Positions 16,022-23,951 of a DNA stretch of 64,000 bases are shown piece after piece; the stretch's first letter is position 1, and each line of letters begins with the position of its first letter. Made by a program: the position numbers and the translations under genes. This DNA is from JBMYRH01 sp049602155 (GTDB lineage: Bacteria; Myxococcota_A; UBA9042; PHBI01; JBMYRH01). The notes beneath the pieces were generated by a model. That model ran no database searches and was not told where the DNA came from. It worked only from the letters and a program-made list of their open reading frames with translations. The stretch covers positions 15,227 to 79,226 of the forward strand of contig JBMYRH010000024.1 in the NCBI GenBank assembly GCA_049602155.1, in the 5' to 3' direction.

Positions 16022-16882
16022 ATGAGCCTTGGACCCGATGACGTCTCACGGCGCGCGTTTTTACGTCGCTCGGCCGCTGGAATGTTGCCCTTAGTCGCAG
16101 GCCCCACGCTCTTGAGCGGGGTCGCGCGCGCCGCCGTGGAGGGCCCCGTGACCCCTGCCTCTTTGGGGGAGTGGGTCGGTGGGATTCACTGGTCTGATAT
16201 CGTGCCGGATCGCATCGCCCTGACCTTTGATGATGGCCCGCGCCCGGGACGCACCACGCGTGTCATGGAGGTCCTCGACAAGCAGGGCATCACTGCGACC
16301 TTCTTCGTCTGCGGCCGTCTGGTGCGGCGCTTCCCGGAGATCCTGCGCGATCTCGACGCGGCGGGCCATCAGTTGGCCAATCACACTTGGTCGCACCCCA
16401 ACCTGCGGCATATGCGTCGCCGGGAGATTGAGGACCAGTTCGAGCGCACGGCTGACCAGGTCAATGAGGCCCTCGAGCGTGAGGTCTTCCTTCGCTATTA
16501 CCGCCCGCCCTACGGGTCGCCTTGGTACAAAAAGTCCAAAGTCGCCCTCAAGCAGCAGCAGAAGATCTCCGAGATCATCGACGCGCGCGGGGGGCTCCTC
16601 TGCATGTGGCAAGTGCACTCCAACGACAGCCATAAGGGCGTGACCAAGGCCAGCATCTACAAGTCGATGCGGATGAAGTTCGACCGAAAGAAGGCCGGCG
16701 CCATGGTCTTCCATGACTCGTCGAAGATGACCGGCCGCAACTTGCCCGAGTACCTCGATTTCATGCGCAGCTACGGGTTGAAGTTCACGACCGTGGACGA
16801 GCTCGTGACCCATAAATACGGTGTCGCCCCAGAGATCGTCAGCCAACTCCCGACCGCCCTTCGCCCCGCGCGGAGGAGCTAG
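16022..16882 (+). CDS. Tat-exported polysaccharide deacetylase
   Basis: A NodB-fold carbohydrate esterase 4 protein of ~286 residues. The ATG at 16022 follows GAGGAG, and the N-terminus carries a twin-arginine signal (SRRAFLRRSAAGMLPLVAG). Catalytic motifs are intact: TFDDG (motif 1), NHTWSHPNL (motif 2, metal-binding histidines), RPPYGSP (motif 3) and a C-terminal VFHDS (motif 5). It probably removes acetyl groups from peptidoglycan or another amino sugar polymer in the periplasm. The next gene, starting two bases after the stop, is a paralog. Confidence 0.93.
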   Translation: MSLGPDDVSRRAFLRRSAAGMLPLVAGPTLLSGVARAAVEGPVTPASLGEWVGGIHWSDIVPDRIALTFDDGPRPGRTTRVMEVLDKQGITATFFVCGRLVRRFPEILRDLDAAGHQLANHTWSHPNLRHMRRREIEDQFERTADQVNEALEREVFLRYYRPPYGSPWYKKSKVALKQQQKISEIIDARGGLLCMWQVHSNDSHKGVTKASIYKSMRMKFDRKKAGAMVFHDSSKMTGRNLPEYLDFMRSYGLKFTTVDELVTHKYGVAPEIVSQLPTALRPARRS

Positions 16883-16883
16883 G

Positions 16884-17876
16884 ATGAGCGACTCGAAAGA
16901 CGCGCTCACTCGCCGTCGTATGCTGGAGGGGCTCGGCTTAGGGGCCTTGACCCTGGGTGCAGCCGGCTGCGCCCCGGTGACCCGAATTGTCCATGTGGCG
17001 GCCAAGTGCCCTCAGCTCCCACCTCAGGCCCCCGCGCGGGCCCCAAAACCCCAGGCGACCCCTGCCCGTGAGGTCGCGTCTCAGCGGCGGGCGAAGCCCA
17101 GACCCTCTCGGCCGGCGTTGACCGCTCGTGCCCACGAAGTGCCACGCTTGCGGCACGGAGAGCTCGTCCCCGGGCTCTACTCAAAGGACACCTTCGCAGG
17201 TCAGGTCGCTGTGTCCTTTGACGACATGCCCAAGCCGGGGTTCACGGAGATCACACTTCGACGGCTCGCCGAGGCTGAGGTCTCGGCGACCTTCTTTGTC
17301 GTGGGTCGACTGGTGAAACGCTACCCCGGGTTGGTCAAGGCGCTCGTCGACGCTGGGCACGACCTTGGTAATCACACCTATACCCACCCGAGCCTGACGA
17401 CGCTCACGCCAGAGGAGATCGGCGACGAGCTAGACCGGACTCAAGAGGCCGTTGACCAAGCCCTTGGCTATCACTATCCGCTCCACATGGTGCGTCCGCC
17501 CTACGGGCTCCCTTACTACGGCCCCGCGCGCCCCAAAGCTGTCGAGCGGGTCTCACGCACCATCGCGGCCAAAAAGGGCTGCATCGCGCTCTGGAGCCTC
17601 GCTACAAGAGATACCGTGGCTGGGTGCACGCCAGATCGAGTCATCTCAGGGCTAAAGCGGAGGTTCAATCTCGGCACAGGAGGGGTGATGGTCTTTCACC
17701 CCACCTACTGCGCCAAGGGCTCGCTTCGGCCGGTCTTTCGCACCATCAAACATAAGGGGTTGGAGGTCACCAGCGTCCGCGCCCTGATGGAGCAGAAGTA
17801 CGGTTGGCCGCTGGAGACCTTGAGTGAGTGGGGCCCCAAGTTGCTCGCCGAGGGGCCCGCGACGGCGAAGCGTTAA
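16884..17876 (+). CDS. Second polysaccharide deacetylase-like protein, Tat/lipoprotein type
   Basis: The ATG at 16884 follows GGAGGAG at the end of the upstream paralog. The signal combines a TRRRMLEGLGLG twin-arginine-like stretch with a GAAGC lipobox. A Pro/Ala/Lys-rich spacer precedes the NodB domain. Motif 1 is SFDDMPKPG, keeping both aspartates but losing the usual Gly. NHTYTHPSL and RPPYGLP are intact. The last motif reads VFHPTYC, so the usual HD pair is altered. The enzyme may be active with changed specificity or partly degenerate. Tandem duplication with the upstream gene is the simplest origin. Confidence 0.88.
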   Translation: MSDSKDALTRRRMLEGLGLGALTLGAAGCAPVTRIVHVAAKCPQLPPQAPARAPKPQATPAREVASQRRAKPRPSRPALTARAHEVPRLRHGELVPGLYSKDTFAGQVAVSFDDMPKPGFTEITLRRLAEAEVSATFFVVGRLVKRYPGLVKALVDAGHDLGNHTYTHPSLTTLTPEEIGDELDRTQEAVDQALGYHYPLHMVRPPYGLPYYGPARPKAVERVSRTIAAKKGCIALWSLATRDTVAGCTPDRVISGLKRRFNLGTGGVMVFHPTYCAKGSLRPVFRTIKHKGLEVTSVRALMEQKYGWPLETLSEWGPKLLAEGPATAKR

Positions 17877-17974
17877 TCGCCTCGATGCGCCCTCTCAGCG
17901 CCGCTCGCTTGCGCCACAGCGCCCATGGACGCATTGTCCTTAGCAGGCCAAGGACTCCATAAGGCGCTGCGTTC

Positions 17975-18778
17975 ATGACACCTCCGCGCACCCGCCCCGC
18001 CGCCGTCGCGGGGCTTTTCTACACCGACGTTCCGAGCGATCTCCGGTCTGAAGTCGACGGTCTCTTGCAGGTCGCCAGCGCCCGGGGGGACTCAGAGAAC
18101 TCGGTACCCAAGGCGCTCATCGCCCCGCACGCCGGCTATCGCTACTCGGGCGCCATCGCGGCGAGCGCCTATGCCCGGCTGAGGTCCTCACGTGAAGCCG
18201 TCACTCGGGTCGTATTGATGGGCCCAGGGCATCGTGTGTGGGTTGACGGCATGGCGAGCGTCGGCGTCGAGGCGTTCGATACCCCATGGGGACCCGTCCG
18301 GGTCGATCAGGCTGCGATAGCTGAGGTGATCGACCTGCCACAGGTCGTCATCGATGACGCCGCTCACGGCGATGAACACAGCCTTGAGGTTCATCTCCCC
18401 TTCTTGCAGGCGTGCCTTAGCCACTTCTCGATTGTCCCGTTGGTGGTCGGCGGCGCAGATGCGGCTCAGGTCGCGGAGGTGTTGGAGCGACTTTGGGGAG
18501 GACCTGAGACCTTGATCGTCGTCTCTTCAGACTTGAGTCATCACCATGATGGCGTGACGGCGCGGCGAATCGATGCTCAGACGTCGGCCGCGATCGAGGC
18601 GCTCGACCTGAGAGGGGTCTCCTCTGCGGGGGCCTGCGGCGCGGCCCCGATTCGAGGGCTCTTGCTTCAGGCGCAGCGCCGCGGTCTCGTGGTAGAGACC
18701 GTCGATCTGCGTCACTCGGGGGACACTGCCGGCTCACGAGACGACGTGGTGGGGTATGGGGCCTATGTCTTCAGCTGA
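17975..18778 (+). CDS. MEMO1 family protein (AmmeMemoRadiSam protein B)
   Basis: A 267-residue MEMO1-fold protein. The metal-site elements of the family are recognisable: the His in APHAGYRYSG, the His in MGPGHR, SSDLSHHH, and the late Cys in GACGAAPIRG. Bacterial MEMO proteins form the AmmeMemoRadiSam set with an AMMECR1 protein and a radical SAM enzyme. The AMMECR1 gene overlaps the 3' end here, but no radical SAM gene is present in this window. The biochemical role of the bacterial set is not firmly established. Confidence 0.92.
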   Translation: MTPPRTRPAAVAGLFYTDVPSDLRSEVDGLLQVASARGDSENSVPKALIAPHAGYRYSGAIAASAYARLRSSREAVTRVVLMGPGHRVWVDGMASVGVEAFDTPWGPVRVDQAAIAEVIDLPQVVIDDAAHGDEHSLEVHLPFLQACLSHFSIVPLVVGGADAAQVAEVLERLWGGPETLIVVSSDLSHHHDGVTARRIDAQTSAAIEALDLRGVSSAGACGAAPIRGLLLQAQRRGLVVETVDLRHSGDTAGSRDDVVGYGAYVFS

Positions 18779-19379
18779 TGCGCACGCAGCGCTGGTCGCT
18801 GCCCACGGCCCCACCTTGTGTCACCTCGCGCTGGACGCCATCGACCACGGGCTGGTGCATCGCGCCCTGATCCCCGTCGACTTAGATGCGTTGGCGCCCA
18901 TGTTCCGTGAGCCGTGGGCGTGCTTCGTCACCCTGAGCCGTGGCGACGAGGTTCGCGGCTCTGTCGGGACCCCAAGCGCGGTGAAGCCGTTGGCTGAAGA
19001 TCTGGTTCAGAACGCTTACTCCGCTGCGTTCGAGGACCCCCATCACCCGCCCCTCTTGCCGAGAGAGCGGATAGACCTCTCGGTCACGGTGGCGGTCTTG
19101 AGCAGGACTGAGCCCCTGAGGTCCGCCACGGAGGGCGAGCTCTTGCGGGCCCTTCGACCTGGCATCGATGGGCTGCTCATCTCTGACGGGCGATGCAGAG
19201 CGCTGCATTTGCCCTCCGCTTGGGGCGCGCACTCCGAGCCTCAGGCATTCTTGCAGGCCCTCAAGCGCAACGCCGGGATGGCCCGTGAGCATTGGTCGTC
19301 GAGCTTCAGTGCGTGGCGGTTCACGGCGTCCTCGGTGACCTTGTCTCCCGATGGAGCGGTGACACCCTCGTCGCTCTGA
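18765..19379 (+). CDS. AMMECR1 domain protein (AmmeMemoRadiSam protein A)
   Basis: About 204 residues with the AMMECR1 fold: ACFVTLSRGDEVRGSVGT, QNAYSAAFEDPHHPPL, DLSVTVAVLSRTEPL and GIDGLLISDGR. The hallmark LRGCIG motif reads VRGSVG, so the conserved cysteine is replaced by serine. The start overlaps the MEMO1 gene by 14 bases (an ATG at 18756 is also possible), indicating coupled translation. The function of the family is unclear; cooperation with MEMO1 and a radical SAM enzyme is expected from genome context in other bacteria. Confidence 0.88.
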   Translation: MSSADAHAALVAAHGPTLCHLALDAIDHGLVHRALIPVDLDALAPMFREPWACFVTLSRGDEVRGSVGTPSAVKPLAEDLVQNAYSAAFEDPHHPPLLPRERIDLSVTVAVLSRTEPLRSATEGELLRALRPGIDGLLISDGRCRALHLPSAWGAHSEPQAFLQALKRNAGMAREHWSSSFSAWRFTASSVTLSPDGAVTPSSL

Positions 19380-19386
19380 GCGCGCG

Positions 19387-20976
19387 CTACTTGCGCTTGC
19401 GGTTCTTCTTGCGGGCCTTTGAGGCGCTCTTCGACTTCTTGCGGGCCTTGGTCTTGGCGGCGACCCGGGCTTGGCGCTCGGCCTCTGACATGACAGGTCG
19501 CGCGCGACGGCCGGGGCCCCCTGGGCCTCCCATCATCGCGCTGGGATCGCCCATCCCCATGTCATCGAACTCATTGAAGAAGTCGCCCATATTGGCGCCA
19601 CGCAGTTGCTTGAGCTGATTGAGCTGCTTGAAGCCTGGCAGGTTGCCGAGCAACCCGGGCTGTTTGCCGACCTGCTTCATCATGTTTCGCATGGCGAAGA
19701 AGCGCTGCACGAGGTCTCGGACCTCTTTGACGGTCGTCCCGGAGCCTTGGGCGATACGCCGCGTGCGGCTGGGTTGTTGTCCGAGGAGCTCGGGCTCGCG
19801 TCGCTCGGACTTGGTCATCGAGAGGATGACCGCCTCGACGCGCACGAGCTGCTTGTCGTCTAGGTCGGCGGGCATCATGTCGTTGCCGAAGGGCATCTTC
19901 TCGAAGACGTCCTTGAGGGAGCCCATCTTCTTGATGGTCCGGATCTGCTCGAGGAAGGTCACCATTGTGAACTCGCCGCTGAGGATCTTCTTCGCGTCCT
20001 CCTCGGCTTTCTTCTCGTCGACAACCTTCTCAAAGTCTTGGACCAGGCTGACGATGTCACCCATGCCCAAGATGCGGCTCGCGAGCCCCTCCGGTCGGAA
20101 GGCCTCGAGCTTGTCCATGGTCTCGCCCATACCCAAGAACTTGATGGGCTTGCCGGTCACCTCTTTGACCGAGATAGCGGCGCCGCCACGAGCGTCTCCA
20201 TCGAGCTTGGTCAGGACGAAGCCAGAGAGGTCGAGCCGGTCATCGAAGGCGCTCGCCGTGCGCACAGCGTCCTGCCCTGTCATCGCGTCGAGGACCAGGA
20301 GGATGTTGTCTGGCGAGGTCCGCTCTCGGATCTCCGAGAGCTCGTTCATCAAGACCTCGTCGACCGAGAGTCGGCCAGCGGTGTCGAAGATCACGACGTC
20401 GTTGCGGTTGAAGCGTGCCTCGCGCAGCGCGGCCTCGCAGAGGTCCGGTGGGCCCACGTTGGGCACCGAGTACACGGGCACACCCAACTGACGCCCCAGC
20501 ACCTTGAGCTGATCGATCGCCGCAGGGCGGTAGATGTCCGCTGCGACCAACAGGGGCTTGTGGCCGTCGTCAAGGAGCTGCTTGGCGATCTTACCGGTGG
20601 TGGTCGTCTTACCGGCCCCCTGAAGGCCGACCATCATGATCGTCGTCAGCCCGGTGCCCGACTTAAAGCTCAGCTCGTTGTCGACGGGGCCCATGAGGGC
20701 CTCGAGCTCGTCGTGGCAGATGTTGATAAAGTGATCGGCGGGGCCTAGGGCCTTGGCCTCTCCCTTGTGCTTGACGCGGGTCACGACAAGCTCGCCGACG
20801 GCCTTGGTCTCGACCGCTGCGAGGAAGCGCTTCACGACGTTAAACTCGACGTCCGCTTCCAAGAGCGAGAGGCGCACTTCCCGGAGCGCGTCCTTGATGT
20901 TGGACTCGTCCAGGGTGGTTTTGCCGCTGAGCGACGCTCTCGCGCTCTTGAAGCCCTTGCTTAGGATCTCCAGCAT
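19387..20976 (-). CDS. ffh: Signal recognition particle protein Ffh
   Basis: The SRP54 GTPase binds 4.5S RNA and signal peptides to target ribosomes to the membrane. The N domain (residues 1-90), the GTPase G motifs (GLQGAGKTTTTGK, DTAGR, TKLDGDARGG) and the methionine-rich M domain (FFAMRNMMKQVG, PFGNDMM, SMTKSERREP) are all present. The protein is ~529 residues, longer than E. coli Ffh (453), because of an extra Gly/Met-rich and strongly Lys/Arg-rich C-terminal tail. The ATG at 20976 (MLEILSKGF) is preferred over a GTG two codons earlier. It is downstream of typA on the same strand. Confidence 0.97.
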   Translation of the reverse strand: MLEILSKGFKSARASLSGKTTLDESNIKDALREVRLSLLEADVEFNVVKRFLAAVETKAVGELVVTRVKHKGEAKALGPADHFINICHDELEALMGPVDNELSFKSGTGLTTIMMVGLQGAGKTTTTGKIAKQLLDDGHKPLLVAADIYRPAAIDQLKVLGRQLGVPVYSVPNVGPPDLCEAALREARFNRNDVVIFDTAGRLSVDEVLMNELSEIRERTSPDNILLVLDAMTGQDAVRTASAFDDRLDLSGFVLTKLDGDARGGAAISVKEVTGKPIKFLGMGETMDKLEAFRPEGLASRILGMGDIVSLVQDFEKVVDEKKAEEDAKKILSGEFTMVTFLEQIRTIKKMGSLKDVFEKMPFGNDMMPADLDDKQLVRVEAVILSMTKSERREPELLGQQPSRTRRIAQGSGTTVKEVRDLVQRFFAMRNMMKQVGKQPGLLGNLPGFKQLNQLKQLRGANMGDFFNEFDDMGMGDPSAMMGGPGGPGRRARPVMSEAERQARVAAKTKARKKSKSASKARKKNRKRK

Positions 20977-21059
20977 GCCCACTCCATCAGGTCGGCGGCG
21001 AAGTCGCCGCGGGGTCGAGTGGTCCTACTTGGCGTGCAGGCCCCTTGTCAATGACGGCT

Positions 21060-22862
21060 CTAGCCCTTGGCGGCGCGTTTGCGTCCGTTGTGGTCCAAAA
21101 TCCGCTTCCGCACTCGGACACTGTCGGGGGTGCACTCGACCAGCTCATCGGCCTCGATGAACTCAAGCGCGTCCTCCAAGCTCATCAACCGGGGCGGCGT
21201 CAATCGGATCGCGTCGTCGGTTCCAGAGGAGCGGACGTTCGTCAGCTTCTTGCCTTTCGACGGGTTGACGATCAGGTCGTTCTCGCGGCTGTGGAGCCCC
21301 AAGACCTGACCTGCGTAGACCGGCACCGCCGGGCCCATGAAGAGGATCCCGCGATCCTGAAGGTTGTCCAAGGCGTAGCCGACCGTCGAGCAGGCGTCCT
21401 GCACGATCATGACGCCGTTGGCGCGTCGGCGCTGACGGGCCTTGGCTTTACCGTAGTGGCTGAAGATGTGGCTGATCGTGCCCGTGCCGCGCGTGTCCGT
21501 GAGGAACTCATTGCGGTAACCGATCAGGCCACGGCTAGGGATGATCCAGCGCATTCGAGCACGTCCATCGCCCTCGGCGCGGAGGTCTCGCATGTCGCCG
21601 CCACGGATGTTCAGCTTCTCGATCACCGCACCGGAGTGCGCTTCATCGCAGTCGACCTGCACGTCCTCGAAGGGCTCATGCGTCTCGCCATCGATCTCTT
21701 TGAGGATGACGCGGGGCTGGCTGATGCCGAGCTCGAAGCCCTCGCGGCGCATCGTCTCGATCAGGACCGAGAGGTGGAGCGTGCCACGCCCGGAGACCAC
21801 GAAGCTGTCAGGGGTCGTGCCTGGCTCGATGCGCAGGCCCACGTTGGAGATGGCCTCACGCTGGAGGCGCTCTCGGATCTGTCGACTCGTGACGTACTTA
21901 CCCTCACGCCCGGCGAAGGGGCTGGTGTTGGGCAGGAAGGTCATGCTGAGCGTCGGCTCGTCGATGGCGACGACCGGCATGGGGTTGGGCGCGTCGACCG
22001 GGCAGATCGTGTCGCCAACCGTCGCCTCACCGGCACCAGCCAGCGCGACGATGTCCCCCGCAGGGGCCTCCTCGCAGTCGATCCTGTCGAGGCCGTGGAA
22101 GGTCATCAAGCTCGTGACACGGAAGGTGTCTCGGCCGCCATCCGCCCGGCAGGCTACGGCTTGCATGCCGCGCTTGATCCGCCCATTGAAGACACGGCCG
22201 ATGACGACGCGGCCCAGGTAGGGCGAGTAGTCGAGCGTCGCGACTTGGAACTGCAGCGGCGCGTCGGCGTCTCCGCCGGGCGCTGGGACATGGTCGACGA
22301 TCAGCTGGAACAGCGGCTCCAGGTTCTCGTGGGGATCGTCCAGATCGCTGATTGCGTAGCCATCGCGCGCAGCGGCGTACACGTACGGGAAGTCGAGTTG
22401 GTCGTCGCTTGCGCCCAAGTTGACCATCAGGTCGAAGACCTCGTCGACGACCTCGTCTGGGCGCGCGTCGTGGCGATCGATCTTGTTGATGCAGACCAAG
22501 ATCTTGAGCCCGAGGTCCAGGCTCTTCCTGAGCACGAAGCGGGTCTGGGGCATCGGCCCCTCCGCTGCGTCCACCAAGAGCATCACGCCGTCGACGGTCT
22601 TGAGCACACGCTCGACTTCGCTGCCAAAGTCGGCGTGGCCTGGGGTGTCCACGATGTTGATTCGTGTACCGTTCCAGACCACGGCGGTGTTCTTAGCGAG
22701 GATGGTGATCCCGCGCTCCCGCTCCTGGTCGTTAGAGTCCATGACCCGCTCAGCGACCTGGGCTCCCTCTCGGAAGACCCCCGCCTGCGCCAAGAGACCA
22801 TCCACGAGGGTGGTCTTTCCGTGGTCAACGTGAGCAACGATAGCAATGTTTCGAATCGACAT
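21060..22862 (-). CDS. typA: Ribosome-associated GTPase TypA/BipA
   Basis: An EF-G-like translational GTPase of 600 residues, close to the family norm. The GTPase motifs (AHVDHGKTT, the switch I region RERGITI, DTPGHADF, NKIDR) and the domain II-V elements (GRGTLHLSVLIETMRREGFE in outline, RGLIGYRNEF, GTISHIF) are complete. It acts on ribosomes in stress and low-temperature adaptation and in 50S assembly. The ATG at 22862 gives the canonical SIRNIAIVAHVDHGK start; an upstream in-frame start adds 12 unrelated residues. Confidence 0.97.
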   Translation of the reverse strand: MSIRNIAIVAHVDHGKTTLVDGLLAQAGVFREGAQVAERVMDSNDQERERGITILAKNTAVVWNGTRINIVDTPGHADFGSEVERVLKTVDGVMLLVDAAEGPMPQTRFVLRKSLDLGLKILVCINKIDRHDARPDEVVDEVFDLMVNLGASDDQLDFPYVYAAARDGYAISDLDDPHENLEPLFQLIVDHVPAPGGDADAPLQFQVATLDYSPYLGRVVIGRVFNGRIKRGMQAVACRADGGRDTFRVTSLMTFHGLDRIDCEEAPAGDIVALAGAGEATVGDTICPVDAPNPMPVVAIDEPTLSMTFLPNTSPFAGREGKYVTSRQIRERLQREAISNVGLRIEPGTTPDSFVVSGRGTLHLSVLIETMRREGFELGISQPRVILKEIDGETHEPFEDVQVDCDEAHSGAVIEKLNIRGGDMRDLRAEGDGRARMRWIIPSRGLIGYRNEFLTDTRGTGTISHIFSHYGKAKARQRRRANGVMIVQDACSTVGYALDNLQDRGILFMGPAVPVYAGQVLGLHSRENDLIVNPSKGKKLTNVRSSGTDDAIRLTPPRLMSLEDALEFIEADELVECTPDSVRVRKRILDHNGRKRAAKG

Positions 22863-22941
22863 GCGGCGCCCACTACCAGCGCCCATGCTCAGGGTCAACG
22901 ACTCCTTGGTTACGCGCCTCGCTGCGTGCTACAGAGCGCCC

Positions 22942-23883
22942 ATGCTTTCCCGTCGCCTTTTGATGATATCGCTCGCCCTGATCGTAATCGCCTCGTGCGG
23001 ACGTGAGTCGGCGACTGCTGTATCGACTGCGCCGGCCGATCCCAGCCCCGCGATTGACGCGGCTCGGGCGCGCCTTGAGGCCGGCGAGATCGTGGCGGCC
23101 TCTCAGGCCGCGTGGACCCTGGTTCAAGCACACCCCGATCGCGTTGATGCGCGCTTGGTTCTCGCCAGCGCCAACGTCCTCCAAGGCAAGTACGCCGAGG
23201 CACTCGCGCAAGCCGACGCGGCGCTGCGTTTAGATCCCGACTCCGCGGACGCGCACACCAATCGCGGCGCAGCCCTTCACGGTCTCGGCCGCCCCGACGC
23301 GGCCCTGAAGGCCACCGAGTCGGCGCTAGAGGCGCAGGGAGATCACCAAGGGGCGCTCCGTAACGCCGCTCGAATCCATCGCGAAGCCAAGCGGTGGCTG
23401 CCGGAGCGAGCGCTCCTAGAGCAGCTGGGCCGACTGCGCTCCGCCGACGCCGAGGTGCGGCTCTTGCTCGCTCGGAACCGCGTGAATGCTGGAGATATGC
23501 CCGGCGCCAAGCACGCCATCGAAGCGTCGATTGAGCGCGCCCCGGACAACCCTGCACTTCATAACTTCGCGGCCACGGTCGCCTATGAGATGGATCGCCT
23601 TGAGGCCGCCATGGATCACGCGAACATCGCCCTGCGCATGGATCCAGAGCGTCGGGATGCGCGGCTGGTTTTCGAGGCGGCGTTCTATGTCCGCGTCGCT
23701 AGCATCCTCCGGTGCACTGAGGGGCCTCCGCCTTGGTCCGATGACGCCGTCTCAGCCGTCCTTCAGCGCTACGCTCAGCAGGGCATCGATGGGGTCGAGA
23801 GGTTCCGGGCGATGCACACCCGACAAGGGGCGCAGCAGGACGTCGTGGCGCGCGTGCGGCGCGTCGGGGCCTGTGACGACTGA
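22942..23883 (+). CDS. TPR-repeat lipoprotein
   Basis: The ATG at 22942 opens a lipoprotein signal (SLALIVIASC). The mature 290 residues hold consecutive tetratricopeptide repeats, for example VDARLVLASANVLQGKYAEAL, then ADAHTNRGAALHGLGRPDAAL, then NPALHNFAATVAYEMDRLEAA, together with more degenerate helices. TPR lipoproteins usually act as assembly or docking proteins in the envelope. The gene is divergent from typA (79 bases between starts) and followed closely by the YD-repeat lipoprotein, which may be co-transcribed. No specific partner can be named. Confidence 0.87.
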   Translation: MLSRRLLMISLALIVIASCGRESATAVSTAPADPSPAIDAARARLEAGEIVAASQAAWTLVQAHPDRVDARLVLASANVLQGKYAEALAQADAALRLDPDSADAHTNRGAALHGLGRPDAALKATESALEAQGDHQGALRNAARIHREAKRWLPERALLEQLGRLRSADAEVRLLLARNRVNAGDMPGAKHAIEASIERAPDNPALHNFAATVAYEMDRLEAAMDHANIALRMDPERRDARLVFEAAFYVRVASILRCTEGPPPWSDDAVSAVLQRYAQQGIDGVERFRAMHTRQGAQQDVVARVRRVGACDD

Positions 23884-23951
23884 GCGCGCGCGTGGTGGCG
23901 ACCGTGAGCCCTTGGGTTGACGTCAGCCCTCGCCCGGGGTCTGATCGACGC

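Noticed and set aside
21045..23006. Long open frame of ~650 codons on the plus strand opposite typA
   Set aside because: It is fully antisense to a clear housekeeping gene and arises from GC-rich third positions; the translation has no domain or family pattern.
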